A stretch of 64,000 nucleotides of DNA from Aegicerativicinus sediminis (GTDB taxonomy: Bacteria > Bacteroidota > Bacteroidia > Flavobacteriales > Flavobacteriaceae). This document shows, piece by piece, positions 7,611 through 15,900 of the stretch. The first letter of the stretch is position 1. Each line of letters opens with the position of its first letter. A program made the translations under genes and the position numbers. The notes under the pieces were generated by a model. It was given only the letters and a program-made list of their open reading frames with translations. It was not told where the DNA came from and ran no database searches. The stretch covers positions 2,288,001-2,352,000 of the forward strand of contig NZ_CP064295.1 of the NCBI RefSeq assembly GCF_015476115.1, read 5' to 3'.

Positions 7611-8818
7611 TGGAGCATTTTGATATTATCGTGGTTGGTGGTGGAGCGGCTGGATTTTTTTGTGCCCTTAACATTGCTGAAATGCATCCCCATCTATCGG
7701 TAGCCATTTTGGAAAAAACGAAAGAAGGTCTTGGGAAAGTAAAAATCTCCGGAGGAGGTAGGTGTAATGTTACCCATGCCGAGTTTGAACCCAAACCATT
7801 AACGACCTACTATCCTAGGGGTGAAAAGGAATTGTTAGGTCCCTTCCATACCTTTATGACAGGTGATACCATGCAGTGGTTTGCAGAAAAGGGGGTTGAG
7901 CTTAAGATTGAAGAGGATGGTCGGGTTTTTCCAATTTCGGATTCGTCTTCAACTATTATCGACTGTTTTAAATCATCCGCTAAACAATCTGGGGTAAAAG
8001 TGTATTACAGCACTTCCGTTAAACAGATTTTAGTTGAAGATGACAATTATGTGCTTAATACAAATCATGAACCCTTTTCAGCTTCAAGAATAGTAATGGC
8101 AACTGGTAGTTCCCAAGGTATGTGGCAACTGCTTCAACAGTTGGGCCATCGAATAGAGGAGGCAGTGCCCTCTTTATTTACCTTCAATATTGAAGACAAG
8201 CAGTTAAAAGCGATTCCGGGAGTTTCTGTTCCTAAAGTTGAGATAGAGGTTGTGGGAACCGACTTATATGCTGAAGGGCCTTTGTTGGTTACCCATTGGG
8301 GACTTAGTGGTCCGGCAGTTTTAAAGCTGTCGGCCTTTGGCGCTATCCGTTTGAATGAATTAGATTATAAATTTCAAATCAAGGTGAATTTCGTGTTGAA
8401 ATTTAAAGACGACCTTCTTGAAATTCTGAAAGACGAACGCAATGCCATTGGTAAGAAGCGAGTGCTATCAACTCCACTTTTCGAATTGCCAAAACGCCTA
8501 TGGCAGCAATTGGTTGTTCGTGCAGGCATATCTCAAGAACAGCGTTGGGGCGATTTAAACAAGCTTGAAATGGATCAATTGGCTGATGTTTTAACTGAAT
8601 GTGTTTTTAATGTGGATGGTAAAAGCACTTATAAGGAAGAATTTGTAACTGCCGGGGGAATTGCCCTTGAGGAAGTTAATTTTAAAACCTTTGAAAGTAA
8701 ACTGTTGCCTAACCTTTATTTTGCAGGTGAGATTTTAAATATCGATGGAGTTACTGGAGGATTTAATTTTCAAAACGCTTGGACATCAGCTTATATAGTA
8801 GCTAAATCACTCGGATGA
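7610..8818 (+). CDS. HI0933-family NAD(P)/FAD-dependent oxidoreductase
   Basis: This is a 402-residue flavoprotein. The FAD-binding Rossmann motif is at the N-terminus (IIVVGGGAAGFFCAL), followed by the family hallmark KVKISGGGRCNVTH near residue 45. A C-terminal GEILNIDGVTGGFNFQNAW closes the FAD site. These are the marks of the HI0933/YhiN group, with no clearly assigned physiological reaction in most bacteria. The gene is translationally coupled: it starts on the last base of tesB and overlaps DUF1697 by four bases. Confidence 0.88.
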   Translation: MEHFDIIVVGGGAAGFFCALNIAEMHPHLSVAILEKTKEGLGKVKISGGGRCNVTHAEFEPKPLTTYYPRGEKELLGPFHTFMTGDTMQWFAEKGVELKIEEDGRVFPISDSSSTIIDCFKSSAKQSGVKVYYSTSVKQILVEDDNYVLNTNHEPFSASRIVMATGSSQGMWQLLQQLGHRIEEAVPSLFTFNIEDKQLKAIPGVSVPKVEIEVVGTDLYAEGPLLVTHWGLSGPAVLKLSAFGAIRLNELDYKFQIKVNFVLKFKDDLLEILKDERNAIGKKRVLSTPLFELPKRLWQQLVVRAGISQEQRWGDLNKLEMDQLADVLTECVFNVDGKSTYKEEFVTAGGIALEEVNFKTFESKLLPNLYFAGEILNIDGVTGGFNFQNAWTSAYIVAKSLG

Positions 8819-9345
8819 TGGAAACATATATTGCGCTTCTAAGGGGTATTAATGTAAGTGGGCAAAAAAAGGTGCCTATGGCTGATTTAAGAATGGGGCT
8901 TACGAAAGCCGGACTTGGAGAGGTGCAAACGTATATCCAAACCGGAAACATTATTCTCAAGTCCGACTCCAACCCACATAAACTGAAAGAATTAATTGAA
9001 GCCACCATTAAACAGAAATTTGGTTTTGATGTGCCAACATTGGTTTTAACTCCAGCACAAATAATGGCGGTAATTAATGATTCTCCCTTTTCTGGAATCC
9101 ATCTAGAAAAAAGCTATTTTGTTTTGCTTTATGAAGGGCCAACAACTTCAAAAATTGAAGACATACAGAAACTTGCCGTTAAGGATGAACCTTTCAAGAT
9201 AACTAGTGAATGTGTGTATTTAAATCCAACTAACGGATATGGTCGGGCGAAATTCCATAACAATTTTTTTGAAAAGAAACTTGAAGTAAAAGCCACCACA
9301 AGGAACTATAAAACCATGCTAAAGTTATTATCTTTGTGCCAATGA
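8815..9345 (+). CDS. DUF1697 domain-containing protein
   Basis: This is a 176-residue soluble protein. The N-terminal signature YIALLRGINVSGQKKVPMAD and the central QTYIQTGNIILKS are the DUF1697 hallmarks, and the ending TTRNYKTMLKLLSL is also typical. Function is unknown for the family. The start ATGATG overlaps the flavoprotein stop by four bases; either Met is possible. Seven bases separate it from mvaD, which suggests one transcript. Confidence 0.88.
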   Translation: MMETYIALLRGINVSGQKKVPMADLRMGLTKAGLGEVQTYIQTGNIILKSDSNPHKLKELIEATIKQKFGFDVPTLVLTPAQIMAVINDSPFSGIHLEKSYFVLLYEGPTTSKIEDIQKLAVKDEPFKITSECVYLNPTNGYGRAKFHNNFFEKKLEVKATTRNYKTMLKLLSLCQ

Positions 9346-9352
9346 TTTAAAG

Positions 9353-10429
9353 ATGATACACCACCAATTTGTCCCTCAAAAATTATCTGACAAAAAAATA
9401 AAAGGTACTACAACTTGGGAGGCGCCAAGTAATATAGCATTGGTAAAGTATTGGGGAAAAAAGGAGCCCCAAATACCTATGAATACTTCCTTAAGTTTTA
9501 CCCTTTCCCAATCTAGAACCATCACAACATTAAGCTATATCCCTAAAAAAGGGGAGGTGGCTGATTTTGAAGTCTGGTTAGATAACGAACTCAAAGAAGA
9601 TTTTAAGCCTAAAATCAAAAAGTTTCTGAGCAGGGTTGATGATTATTTGCCTTTTTTGGGAGATTACGATTTGAAAATTGAAACTACCAATACATTTCCC
9701 CATTCTTCTGGTATAGCTTCCTCTGCTTCCGGTATGGCGGCATTAAGCCTTTGTTTGATGCAGATGGAATTGGAATTGAATCCAGAAATGGATGATGCAT
9801 TTTTTCGGCATAAAGCATCTTTTTTGGCTCGCCTAGGTTCCGGTAGCGCGTGCAGAAGTTTGGATGGTGGTATTGTGGTTTGGGGTGAGCATCCTTCAAT
9901 TCCCGGAAGTAGCGATTTGTGTGGTGTAGGCTATCCTCTTGAAATAGATGATGTCTTTAATGGCTATAAGGATGCAATTCTAATTGTGGAAGAGGGGCAA
10001 AAGCAAGTGAGTAGTACCCTTGGCCATAGTTTAATGGATAACCATCCATTTGCTGAACAACGTTTTAGTCAGGCAAATGCTAACATCGATCAATTGATTC
10101 CGATATTGGAAATTGGAGATTTAGAGGCATTTGTCAACTTGGTTGAAAGTGAGGCTCTGAGTTTACATGCCATGATGATGACTAGCGATCCAAACTATTT
10201 ATTGATGAAGCCAAACACCTTGGCAATTATCAACAAAATTTGGGAATTTAGAAGGTTGAGTGGTATAATGATTTGTTTTACGTTGGATGCTGGAGCCAAT
10301 GTACACCTGCTTTATCCCGCCTCCTATGCCAAGCATGTGACCTCTTTTATTGAGCGAGAATTGCTAAAATATTGCCAAAACAAGAAATTTATTCAAGACG
10401 AAGTTGGTATTGGTCCGCGACAATTATAA
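9353..10429 (+). CDS. mvaD: Diphosphomevalonate decarboxylase
   Basis: This 358-residue GHMP-superfamily enzyme should convert mevalonate 5-diphosphate to isopentenyl diphosphate with ATP in the cytosol. The family start motif is NIALVKYWGKK (about 27-37). The phosphate-binding loop is FPHSSGIASSASGMAAL (115-131), and FLARLGSGSACRSLDGG with the catalytic Asp312 in LDAGANVHLL completes the site. The usual DAGPN is DAGAN here. It is followed by a mevalonate-kinase-like gene and UbiA, forming an isoprenoid block. Confidence 0.93.
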   Translation: MIHHQFVPQKLSDKKIKGTTTWEAPSNIALVKYWGKKEPQIPMNTSLSFTLSQSRTITTLSYIPKKGEVADFEVWLDNELKEDFKPKIKKFLSRVDDYLPFLGDYDLKIETTNTFPHSSGIASSASGMAALSLCLMQMELELNPEMDDAFFRHKASFLARLGSGSACRSLDGGIVVWGEHPSIPGSSDLCGVGYPLEIDDVFNGYKDAILIVEEGQKQVSSTLGHSLMDNHPFAEQRFSQANANIDQLIPILEIGDLEAFVNLVESEALSLHAMMMTSDPNYLLMKPNTLAIINKIWEFRRLSGIMICFTLDAGANVHLLYPASYAKHVTSFIERELLKYCQNKKFIQDEVGIGPRQL

Positions 10430-10437
10430 ATTTAGTG

Positions 10438-10445
10438 TATATTTG
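10438..10445 (+). promoter_or_regulatory. Candidate -7 box ahead of the mevalonate kinase gene
   Basis: TATATTTG is a perfect TAnnTTTG, placed 43 bp before the ATG in the only sizeable gap of the isoprenoid block. The nearest TTG lies 25 nt upstream, slightly far for a -33 element. Confidence 0.4.
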
Positions 10446-10488
10446 TGCCTTATTATTGGCTTTAACCCTATAGGCTATAGTTAGTTAG

Positions 10489-11418
10489 ATGAAAGGACCC
10501 CTGTTTTATTCCAAAATATTACTTTTCGGAGAGTACGGAATCATTAAAGATTCCAAAGGTCTATCAATCCCATACAACTTTTTTAATGGTGCTTTAAAGG
10601 TGGATGAACAACCTGATGAAAGGGCTCAGCGTTCAAACCAAAATTTAAGGTCCTTTATGGAGTACCTAAAAACTATCGATGAAAATTTGGTGCGTTTTGA
10701 CTTTGAGCGTTTAGGGAAAGATATAGACGCAGGTATGTATTTTGATTCATCTATTCCACAAGGCTATGGTGTGGGTAGTAGCGGTGCTTTAGTTGCTGCC
10801 ATTTACGACCATTACGCGCAGGAAAAAATTACTGTTCTTGAAAATCTAACTAGGGAGAAATTACTCACTTTAAAGAGGATTTTTTCAAATATGGAATCCT
10901 TTTTCCATGGTAAGTCTTCGGGATTAGATCCTCTTAATAGTTATCTAAGCATACCTATCCTTATAAATTCTAAGGATGATATTGAGGCTACGGGTATTCC
11001 ATCGCAAAAAAGTAACGGAAAAGGCGCTGTTTTCTTAATTGACAGCGGTGTGGTTGGAGAAACTGCCCCAATGGTTTCCATTTTTATGGAAAACATGAAA
11101 CAGGAGGGTTTCAGAAATATGTTGAAGGACCAGTTTATCAAACATACAGATGCCTGTGTGGAGGATTTTCTGAAAGGCGACATTAAATCCCTTTTTAGTA
11201 ATACCAAGCAACTTTCCAAAGTTGTATTGAGCCATTTTAAACCTATGATTCCTAAACCATTTCACGATTTATGGAAGAAAGGTTTAGAGACTAATGACTA
11301 CTACCTAAAACTTTGTGGGTCTGGCGGTGGAGGATACATTCTAGGTTTTGCCGAAGATTTTGAGAAGGCCAAAACTGCTCTCAAAGATTACCGATTAGAA
11401 GTGGTCTACAACTTCTAA
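10489..11418 (+). CDS. GHMP kinase, probable mevalonate kinase
   Basis: This is a 309-residue GHMP kinase. Motif 1 is SKILLFGEYGIIKDSKGLS (8-26). Motif 2, the ATP loop, is GYGVGSSGALVAA (92-104). The likely catalytic Asp147 is in GKSSGLDPLNSYL, and motif 3 GSGGGGYILGF is near residue 280. The LLFGEYGI start and the SSGLD motif favour mevalonate kinase (mevalonate plus ATP to 5-phosphomevalonate). Its place between mvaD and UbiA supports the pathway. A second GHMP kinase at 57367 could be the phosphomevalonate kinase, or the roles could be swapped. Confidence 0.8.
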   Translation: MKGPLFYSKILLFGEYGIIKDSKGLSIPYNFFNGALKVDEQPDERAQRSNQNLRSFMEYLKTIDENLVRFDFERLGKDIDAGMYFDSSIPQGYGVGSSGALVAAIYDHYAQEKITVLENLTREKLLTLKRIFSNMESFFHGKSSGLDPLNSYLSIPILINSKDDIEATGIPSQKSNGKGAVFLIDSGVVGETAPMVSIFMENMKQEGFRNMLKDQFIKHTDACVEDFLKGDIKSLFSNTKQLSKVVLSHFKPMIPKPFHDLWKKGLETNDYYLKLCGSGGGGYILGFAEDFEKAKTALKDYRLEVVYNF

Positions 11419-11427
11419 TAAATTTCC

Positions 11428-12333
11428 ATGTTATCCCAAAAACAAAAGCAAGTGCTGCTAAAATTCTTTAGCATGTTTTCAGCTGTTCGCGGATATAATA
11501 TTTTGGTGATTATTATTGCCCAATACCTAACTTCCATATACATACTCGCGCCTGAAAGACCGTTAAAGGAAGTTCTGTTCGATCCTAATTTATTTATTAT
11601 TGTATTGGCCACCGCAGCGGTAATTGCAGGCGGATATATTATCAACAATTTTTATGATGTAGAAAAGGATCTTATTAACCGGCCGCATAAAACTAAACTA
11701 GATGGTATAGTTAGTCAGAATACAAAGCTCTCGCTCTATTTTGTCTTAAATTTTTTGGCAGTAATACTAGCCAGTTATATATCCTTTAGGGCGGTAATCT
11801 TTTTCTCTTCCTATATTTTTGCCATTTGGCTGTACTCCCATAAATTGAAGAAAATGCCCTTCGTTGGTAATTTGGTTTCTGCAGTGTTGACGATTACGCC
11901 ATTCTTTGCAATATTCATTTATTATAAAAATTTTGCTGAGGTAATATTTGTCCATGCGACTTTTTTGTTTTTAATGATTTCTATGCGCGAACTAACTAAG
12001 GACTTGGAAAACTTAAAAGGCGATTTGCTTCAAAATTATAGGACTATACCGGTTGTCTATGGTGAAAAGGCTTCCAAAGTCATGCTCACCATATTGGCGG
12101 CTCTAACCTTGGTGCCTATTTACTTATTGATTAATTACTTTCAAATAGGGCATATGGATGTGTATTTCTATCTGTGTATTGCACTCCTAACACTGTTTCT
12201 TTACATTCTTTGGAATAGCAGACGTAAGATCCATTATTTAGTTCTGCACAATGTTTTAAAGTTTATCATTGTAGCTGGGGTCTTTGGAATCCTTCTTATC
12301 GATGTACATGTGGTTCTCAACCGTATTCTTTAG
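11428..12333 (+). CDS. UbiA family prenyltransferase (geranylgeranylglycerol-phosphate geranylgeranyltransferase-like)
   Basis: This is a 301-residue membrane protein with about eight or nine helices. The first Asp-rich motif is NNFYDVEKDLINRPHK (73-88), binding prenyl diphosphate through Mg2+. The second is RELTKDLENLKGD near residue 190. Flavobacterial relatives are usually called geranylgeranylglycerol-phosphate geranylgeranyltransferase, but sequence alone cannot name the acceptor. It starts 9 bp after the mevalonate kinase gene and would use the product of that pathway. Confidence 0.85.
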   Translation: MLSQKQKQVLLKFFSMFSAVRGYNILVIIIAQYLTSIYILAPERPLKEVLFDPNLFIIVLATAAVIAGGYIINNFYDVEKDLINRPHKTKLDGIVSQNTKLSLYFVLNFLAVILASYISFRAVIFFSSYIFAIWLYSHKLKKMPFVGNLVSAVLTITPFFAIFIYYKNFAEVIFVHATFLFLMISMRELTKDLENLKGDLLQNYRTIPVVYGEKASKVMLTILAALTLVPIYLLINYFQIGHMDVYFYLCIALLTLFLYILWNSRRKIHYLVLHNVLKFIIVAGVFGILLIDVHVVLNRIL

Positions 12334-12397
12334 CATTTTTGATAAAAATGAATTTATACTAATTAATCTTTAGTCATACTGTTGACACTTGCTTTTA

Positions 12398-12405
12398 TAT
12401 CTTTG
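12398..12405 (+). promoter_or_regulatory. Candidate -7 box for the RsuA/RluB-family gene
   Basis: TATCTTTG matches TAnnTTTG perfectly, 18 bp before the ATG. TTGACA lies upstream at 12382-12387, but only 13 nt separate the TTG from the -7 box, shorter than usual for this phylum. Confidence 0.45.
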
Positions 12406-12423
12406 CATAAAATTTTTTAGGAC

Positions 12424-13269
12424 ATGAGTAGACATCAAGGAGGAAATGGAAGAGGAAAAACGTCCGGCAGGGGTGGTAACGGGCAGCGCAAGAAAAGTTA
12501 TGCCAGAGGTAATGCCCCGATAAAAAAGAATGCAGCTTCCTCAACAAATGCTAAAAAAGAGGATGGACTAATCCGTTTAAACAAGTACATTGCTAATTCT
12601 GGGATGTGTTCCAGAAGAGAGGCTGATATGTATATTGCCACAGGTAGCGTTACTGTTAACGGGAAAGTGGTTACTGAGATGGGTTATCGCGTAAAATTAG
12701 AAGATGATGTGCGCTTCGATGGTCGCCGCATTAATCCTGAAAAGCCGACCTACATTCTTTTGAATAAACCCAAGGGATATGCCGTTACTAACAGTGATAG
12801 CAAGGATAAAACCGTAATGGATTTAATTGCCAGCACTACTTCTTCAAGGGTTACACCGGTCGGTCGGTTAGGTAGAGGATCCCTAGGCCTAGTATTGTTG
12901 ACAAATGATGACAAATTGATTCAGAAATTTACTAATTCAAATTCTGGGGTTGCACGCTTGTTTCACCTTGAATTGGATAGGAATTTAAAGTATGAAGATT
13001 TCCAAGCTATACAGAATGGATTAGATATAGATGGGAAGAAAGTAGAGGTTGAGGATATTGCTTATATAGATAATAGCTCAAAAAAGGAAATCGGCATCAA
13101 AGTGAAAAATATTGGCAATTCTATTTTGCGTACTATATTCGGACATCTTAAATACGATTTGGTTAAAATAGATTGTGTTGCGATAGGGCCATTGACCAAA
13201 AAAGACCTTCCTAGAGGGCGTTGCAAACACCTTTCACAACAAGAAATCAATAATTTGATGATGTTGTGA
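12424..13269 (+). CDS. RsuA/RluB-family pseudouridine synthase, catalytic motif degenerate
   Basis: This 281-residue protein has a basic Gly/Arg/Lys-rich tail (1-45), an S4 RNA-binding domain (about 49-95, RLNKYIANSGMCSRREAD) and a pseudouridine synthase fold from about 107. The motif normally GRLDxxSxGLLLLTND reads GRLGRGSLGLVLLTND, so the catalytic Asp is Gly150 (codon GGT, one change from GAT). The usual GRNRxVRR segment reads IGNSILRT (230-237). The frame is intact and the ending LTKKDLPRG is normal. It may be a catalytically dead RNA-binding relative or a gene drifting toward loss. A functional paralogue would be expected elsewhere. Confidence 0.85.
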   Translation: MSRHQGGNGRGKTSGRGGNGQRKKSYARGNAPIKKNAASSTNAKKEDGLIRLNKYIANSGMCSRREADMYIATGSVTVNGKVVTEMGYRVKLEDDVRFDGRRINPEKPTYILLNKPKGYAVTNSDSKDKTVMDLIASTTSSRVTPVGRLGRGSLGLVLLTNDDKLIQKFTNSNSGVARLFHLELDRNLKYEDFQAIQNGLDIDGKKVEVEDIAYIDNSSKKEIGIKVKNIGNSILRTIFGHLKYDLVKIDCVAIGPLTKKDLPRGRCKHLSQQEINNLMML

Positions 13270-13574
13270 CAAAAAAATCGCATTTGAACAAAAAATTTTC
13301 AAAATTTTAGTTTTCATTTGTACCCACTTTATTGTGTTACATTGAACAATTTGTTAGGGTTCGGTAGGTTGGCTGTTAATGCCAAATTGGCTGGAAATTT
13401 CCCGCTGAAAAAAATCCGAATGAATGATGCAACTACTAAGGTAAAAGGCCTTTATTCTTCCGATCAGGAAGAGACGTATCCCTACTATCATGTAGAGTAC
13501 CTTCTTATTTAATGTAGTCTGAGTTTCTAGATAGATTTACAATCCTTATTTTTAAAATCAAGACTTAATTATTA
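13270..13574. other. 305-bp intergenic region upstream of the polyamine operon
   Basis: The first 50 bp are A/T-rich, with repeated AAAATTTT-type words and a near-consensus -7 box TTCATTTG at 13313-13320 but no well-placed -33 element. The middle holds a small open frame (see 13420-13512). The last 60 bp before the arginine decarboxylase ATG are A/T-rich without a clear hairpin. I see no known riboswitch or terminator. Confidence 0.4.
13420..13512 (+). CDS. Possible small ORF / leader peptide upstream of speA
   Basis: An ATG opens a 30-codon frame (MNDATTKVKGLYSSDQEETY, then PYYHVEYLLI and TAA). The frame stays open upstream to a TTG at 13318, giving 64 codons. The peptide has an ordinary amino-acid mix with a Tyr-rich end and could be a real small protein or a translated leader controlling the polyamine operon, 62 bp downstream. 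I do not recognise a family, and chance is possible. Confidence 0.3.
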   Translation: MNDATTKVKGLYSSDQEETYPYYHVEYLLI

Positions 13575-14972
13575 ATGAATACTAAATACATAGATTTAAT
13601 CGATCAGACTTTTGAATTTCCTCAGGACGAATTCACTTTAGAAAACAGATCTCTTAAATTTCACGACATCGATTTAATGGAATTGGTGGAGCAATATGGT
13701 ACTCCATTGAAATTTACTTATTTACCACAGATTTCAAATAATATATTAAAGGCAAAAGGATGGTTTGCAAATGCCATAAAAAAGCATAAATACAAGGGTA
13801 AGTATTATTATTGCTATTGTACAAAGAGTTCTCATTTTCGTCATGTTTTGGATGAGGCATTGAAAAATGATATTCATATTGAAACCTCTTCAGCATTCGA
13901 TATAGATATCGTTGAAAAATTAAAGGCTTCAGGGAAAATAACCGATGAAACTTATGTGTTGAGTAACGGCTTTAAGCGTGCCCAATATATTACCAATATT
14001 GCAAGGTTAATCAATAATGGCCATAAGAATTGTATTCCCATAATAGATAATTACGAGGAGATTGATTTGCTTTCAGCTGCAATTAACAAAAAGTACAATA
14101 TAGGTATCAGGATTGCATCGGAAGAGGAACCGAAATTTGAATTCTATACCTCCAGACTTGGTATTGGCTACAAAAACATTGTGCCTTTCTACAAGGCGCA
14201 GATACAGGGGGACAAGAAAGTTAGGTTGAAAATGCTTCATTTTTTCATTAATACCGGTATTCGCGATAATGCTTATTATTGGAACGAACTTTCTAAGTGC
14301 CTTAAGGTTTATACCAATTTGAAAAAGATTTGTCCAACCTTAGACAGTTTGAATATTGGAGGAGGTTTTCCTATCAAAAATTCGTTGGCATTCGATTTTG
14401 ATTATGAGTATATGGTAGACGAAATTTTGAACCAAGTTAAAATTGCTTGTGATGAGGAAGAGGTGCCAGTACCGCATATTTTTACTGAGTTTGGAAGTTT
14501 TACCGTGGGTGAAAGTGGCGGAGCCATTTATGAAGTATTGTATCAAAAACAACAAAACGACAGGGAAAAGTGGAATATGATTAATTCATCATTCATAACC
14601 ACTTTACCAGATACTTGGGCCATTAACAAACGTTTTATAATGCTACCTATAAACCGATGGTACGATTCTTACGAACGTGTTCTCCTTGGTGGTCTTACGT
14701 GCGATAGCGATGATTATTATAACTCTGAGCAGCACATGAATGCTATTTACCTTCCTAAATACAATAAGGAAAAACCTTTGTACATAGGCTTTTTTAATAC
14801 TGGTGCCTATCAAGAAACCATAGGTGGTTATGGTGGATTGCAGCACTGCTTGATTCCTACGCCAAAATATTTGCTAATAGACAAAGATGATGAGGGGAAT
14901 CTAAAAACTTCAATTTTTAATGAACAACAAACAAGCGAAGAATTTTTACAAATTTTAGGTTACAATGAGTAA
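13575..14972 (+). CDS. speA: Arginine decarboxylase (fold-III PLP enzyme)
   Basis: This 465-residue PLP-dependent decarboxylase has an alanine-racemase-type barrel and should convert arginine to agmatine. The PLP lysine is probably Lys84 in YCYCTKSSHFRHVL. IHIETSSAFDIDI, the Gly-rich phosphate loop LNIGGGFPIKNS, and the late TCDSDDYY (the CDxxD element at the dimer-interface active site) follow. It is much shorter than E. coli SpeA (about 650 residues), as usual in Flavobacteriia. Its stop overlaps the agmatinase start by eight bases, which supports arginine as substrate; ornithine or diaminopimelate are less likely alternatives. Confidence 0.85.
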   Translation: MNTKYIDLIDQTFEFPQDEFTLENRSLKFHDIDLMELVEQYGTPLKFTYLPQISNNILKAKGWFANAIKKHKYKGKYYYCYCTKSSHFRHVLDEALKNDIHIETSSAFDIDIVEKLKASGKITDETYVLSNGFKRAQYITNIARLINNGHKNCIPIIDNYEEIDLLSAAINKKYNIGIRIASEEEPKFEFYTSRLGIGYKNIVPFYKAQIQGDKKVRLKMLHFFINTGIRDNAYYWNELSKCLKVYTNLKKICPTLDSLNIGGGFPIKNSLAFDFDYEYMVDEILNQVKIACDEEEVPVPHIFTEFGSFTVGESGGAIYEVLYQKQQNDREKWNMINSSFITTLPDTWAINKRFIMLPINRWYDSYERVLLGGLTCDSDDYYNSEQHMNAIYLPKYNKEKPLYIGFFNTGAYQETIGGYGGLQHCLIPTPKYLLIDKDDEGNLKTSIFNEQQTSEEFLQILGYNE

Positions 14973-15900
14973 AACATTTGCTGGAATATCTGATCAGTAT
15001 TCCAAATTAGAAACAGCAAAGATTGTGCTGATTCCTGTGCCATATGATGGTACAAGTACTTGGCAAAAAGGGGCTGATAAAGGTCCTGAAGCTTTATTGC
15101 ATGCGGCAGATAATATGGAGCTTTATGATATAGAAACCGATACGGAGGTATATAAACAAGGCATCCATGTTACAGAACCAATTACAGAGGCCTCAAGTCC
15201 AGAAGCCGTGGTAAATGAAGTGCATGAAACGGTTAAGAAGCATATCAAAAAAAATAAGTTTGTTACTGTTGTAGGTGGCGAACATTCCATTTCAATAGGA
15301 ACCATACGTGCCTTTAACGAAACCTTTGATGACCTTACAGTTTTGCACATTGATGCCCATGCAGACTTACGTAAGTCCTATTTGGGAAGTAAGTTCAATC
15401 ATGCTTGTGCTGTTTATGAGGCCAGCCAAACCACCAATTTGGTACAGGTGGGTATACGATCAATGGATGCTTTGGAGTTATCTGTAATGGATGAGGAAAG
15501 AGTATTTTTTGCGCATGATATGGCCACGGAAGAATTTTGGTCTGATGCAGTAGTCGAATTGCTCACCGATAATGTTTTTATTACCTTCGATTTGGATGCC
15601 TTAGACCCATCCATAATGCCATCTACTGGAACTCCAGAGCCAGGTGGACTATTATGGTACGAAACTTTAGACTTTTTAAAAAAGGTATTCGAAGAGAAAA
15701 ATGTGGTTGGTTTCGATATTATGGAACTATGCCCGAAAAAAACGAATAAGGCTCCTGATATGCTGGCAGCCAGATTATATTACAAAATGCTGAGTTATAA
15801 ATTCAAGGATACATCTGCAGATGAAGATGACAACAATTTTGACGACGACGACTCAGGATTAAATAAATTTTCTAAATTTAGTGACGATGACGACCTCTAA
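14965..15900 (+). CDS. speB: Agmatinase (ureohydrolase family)
   Basis: This 311-residue binuclear manganese enzyme should hydrolyse agmatine to putrescine and urea. The metal motifs are all present: GGEHSIS (about residue 110), DAHADLR (about 130), a middle His in FNHAC, and FDLDALDPSIMP (about 210). EPGGLLWYE is the family substrate-loop region. The last 30 residues are an odd acidic tail with DDNNFDDDD and ending in DDDDL. The gene overlaps speA at its start and the DHS-like gene at its end. Confidence 0.93.
   Translation: MSKTFAGISDQYSKLETAKIVLIPVPYDGTSTWQKGADKGPEALLHAADNMELYDIETDTEVYKQGIHVTEPITEASSPEAVVNEVHETVKKHIKKNKFVTVVGGEHSISIGTIRAFNETFDDLTVLHIDAHADLRKSYLGSKFNHACAVYEASQTTNLVQVGIRSMDALELSVMDEERVFFAHDMATEEFWSDAVVELLTDNVFITFDLDALDPSIMPSTGTPEPGGLLWYETLDFLKKVFEEKNVVGFDIMELCPKKTNKAPDMLAARLYYKMLSYKFKDTSADEDDNNFDDDDSGLNKFSKFSDDDDL

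Noticed and set aside
12334-12350. CATTTTT/AAAAATG hairpin after UbiA
   Set aside because: The stem is almost all A/T and has no T-tract, so it is too weak to call as a terminator.
13318-13419. TTG-initiated extension of the small ORF upstream of speA
   Set aside because: The TTG sits in a near-consensus -7 box and has no other support. The ATG at 13420 is kept as the only modest candidate.
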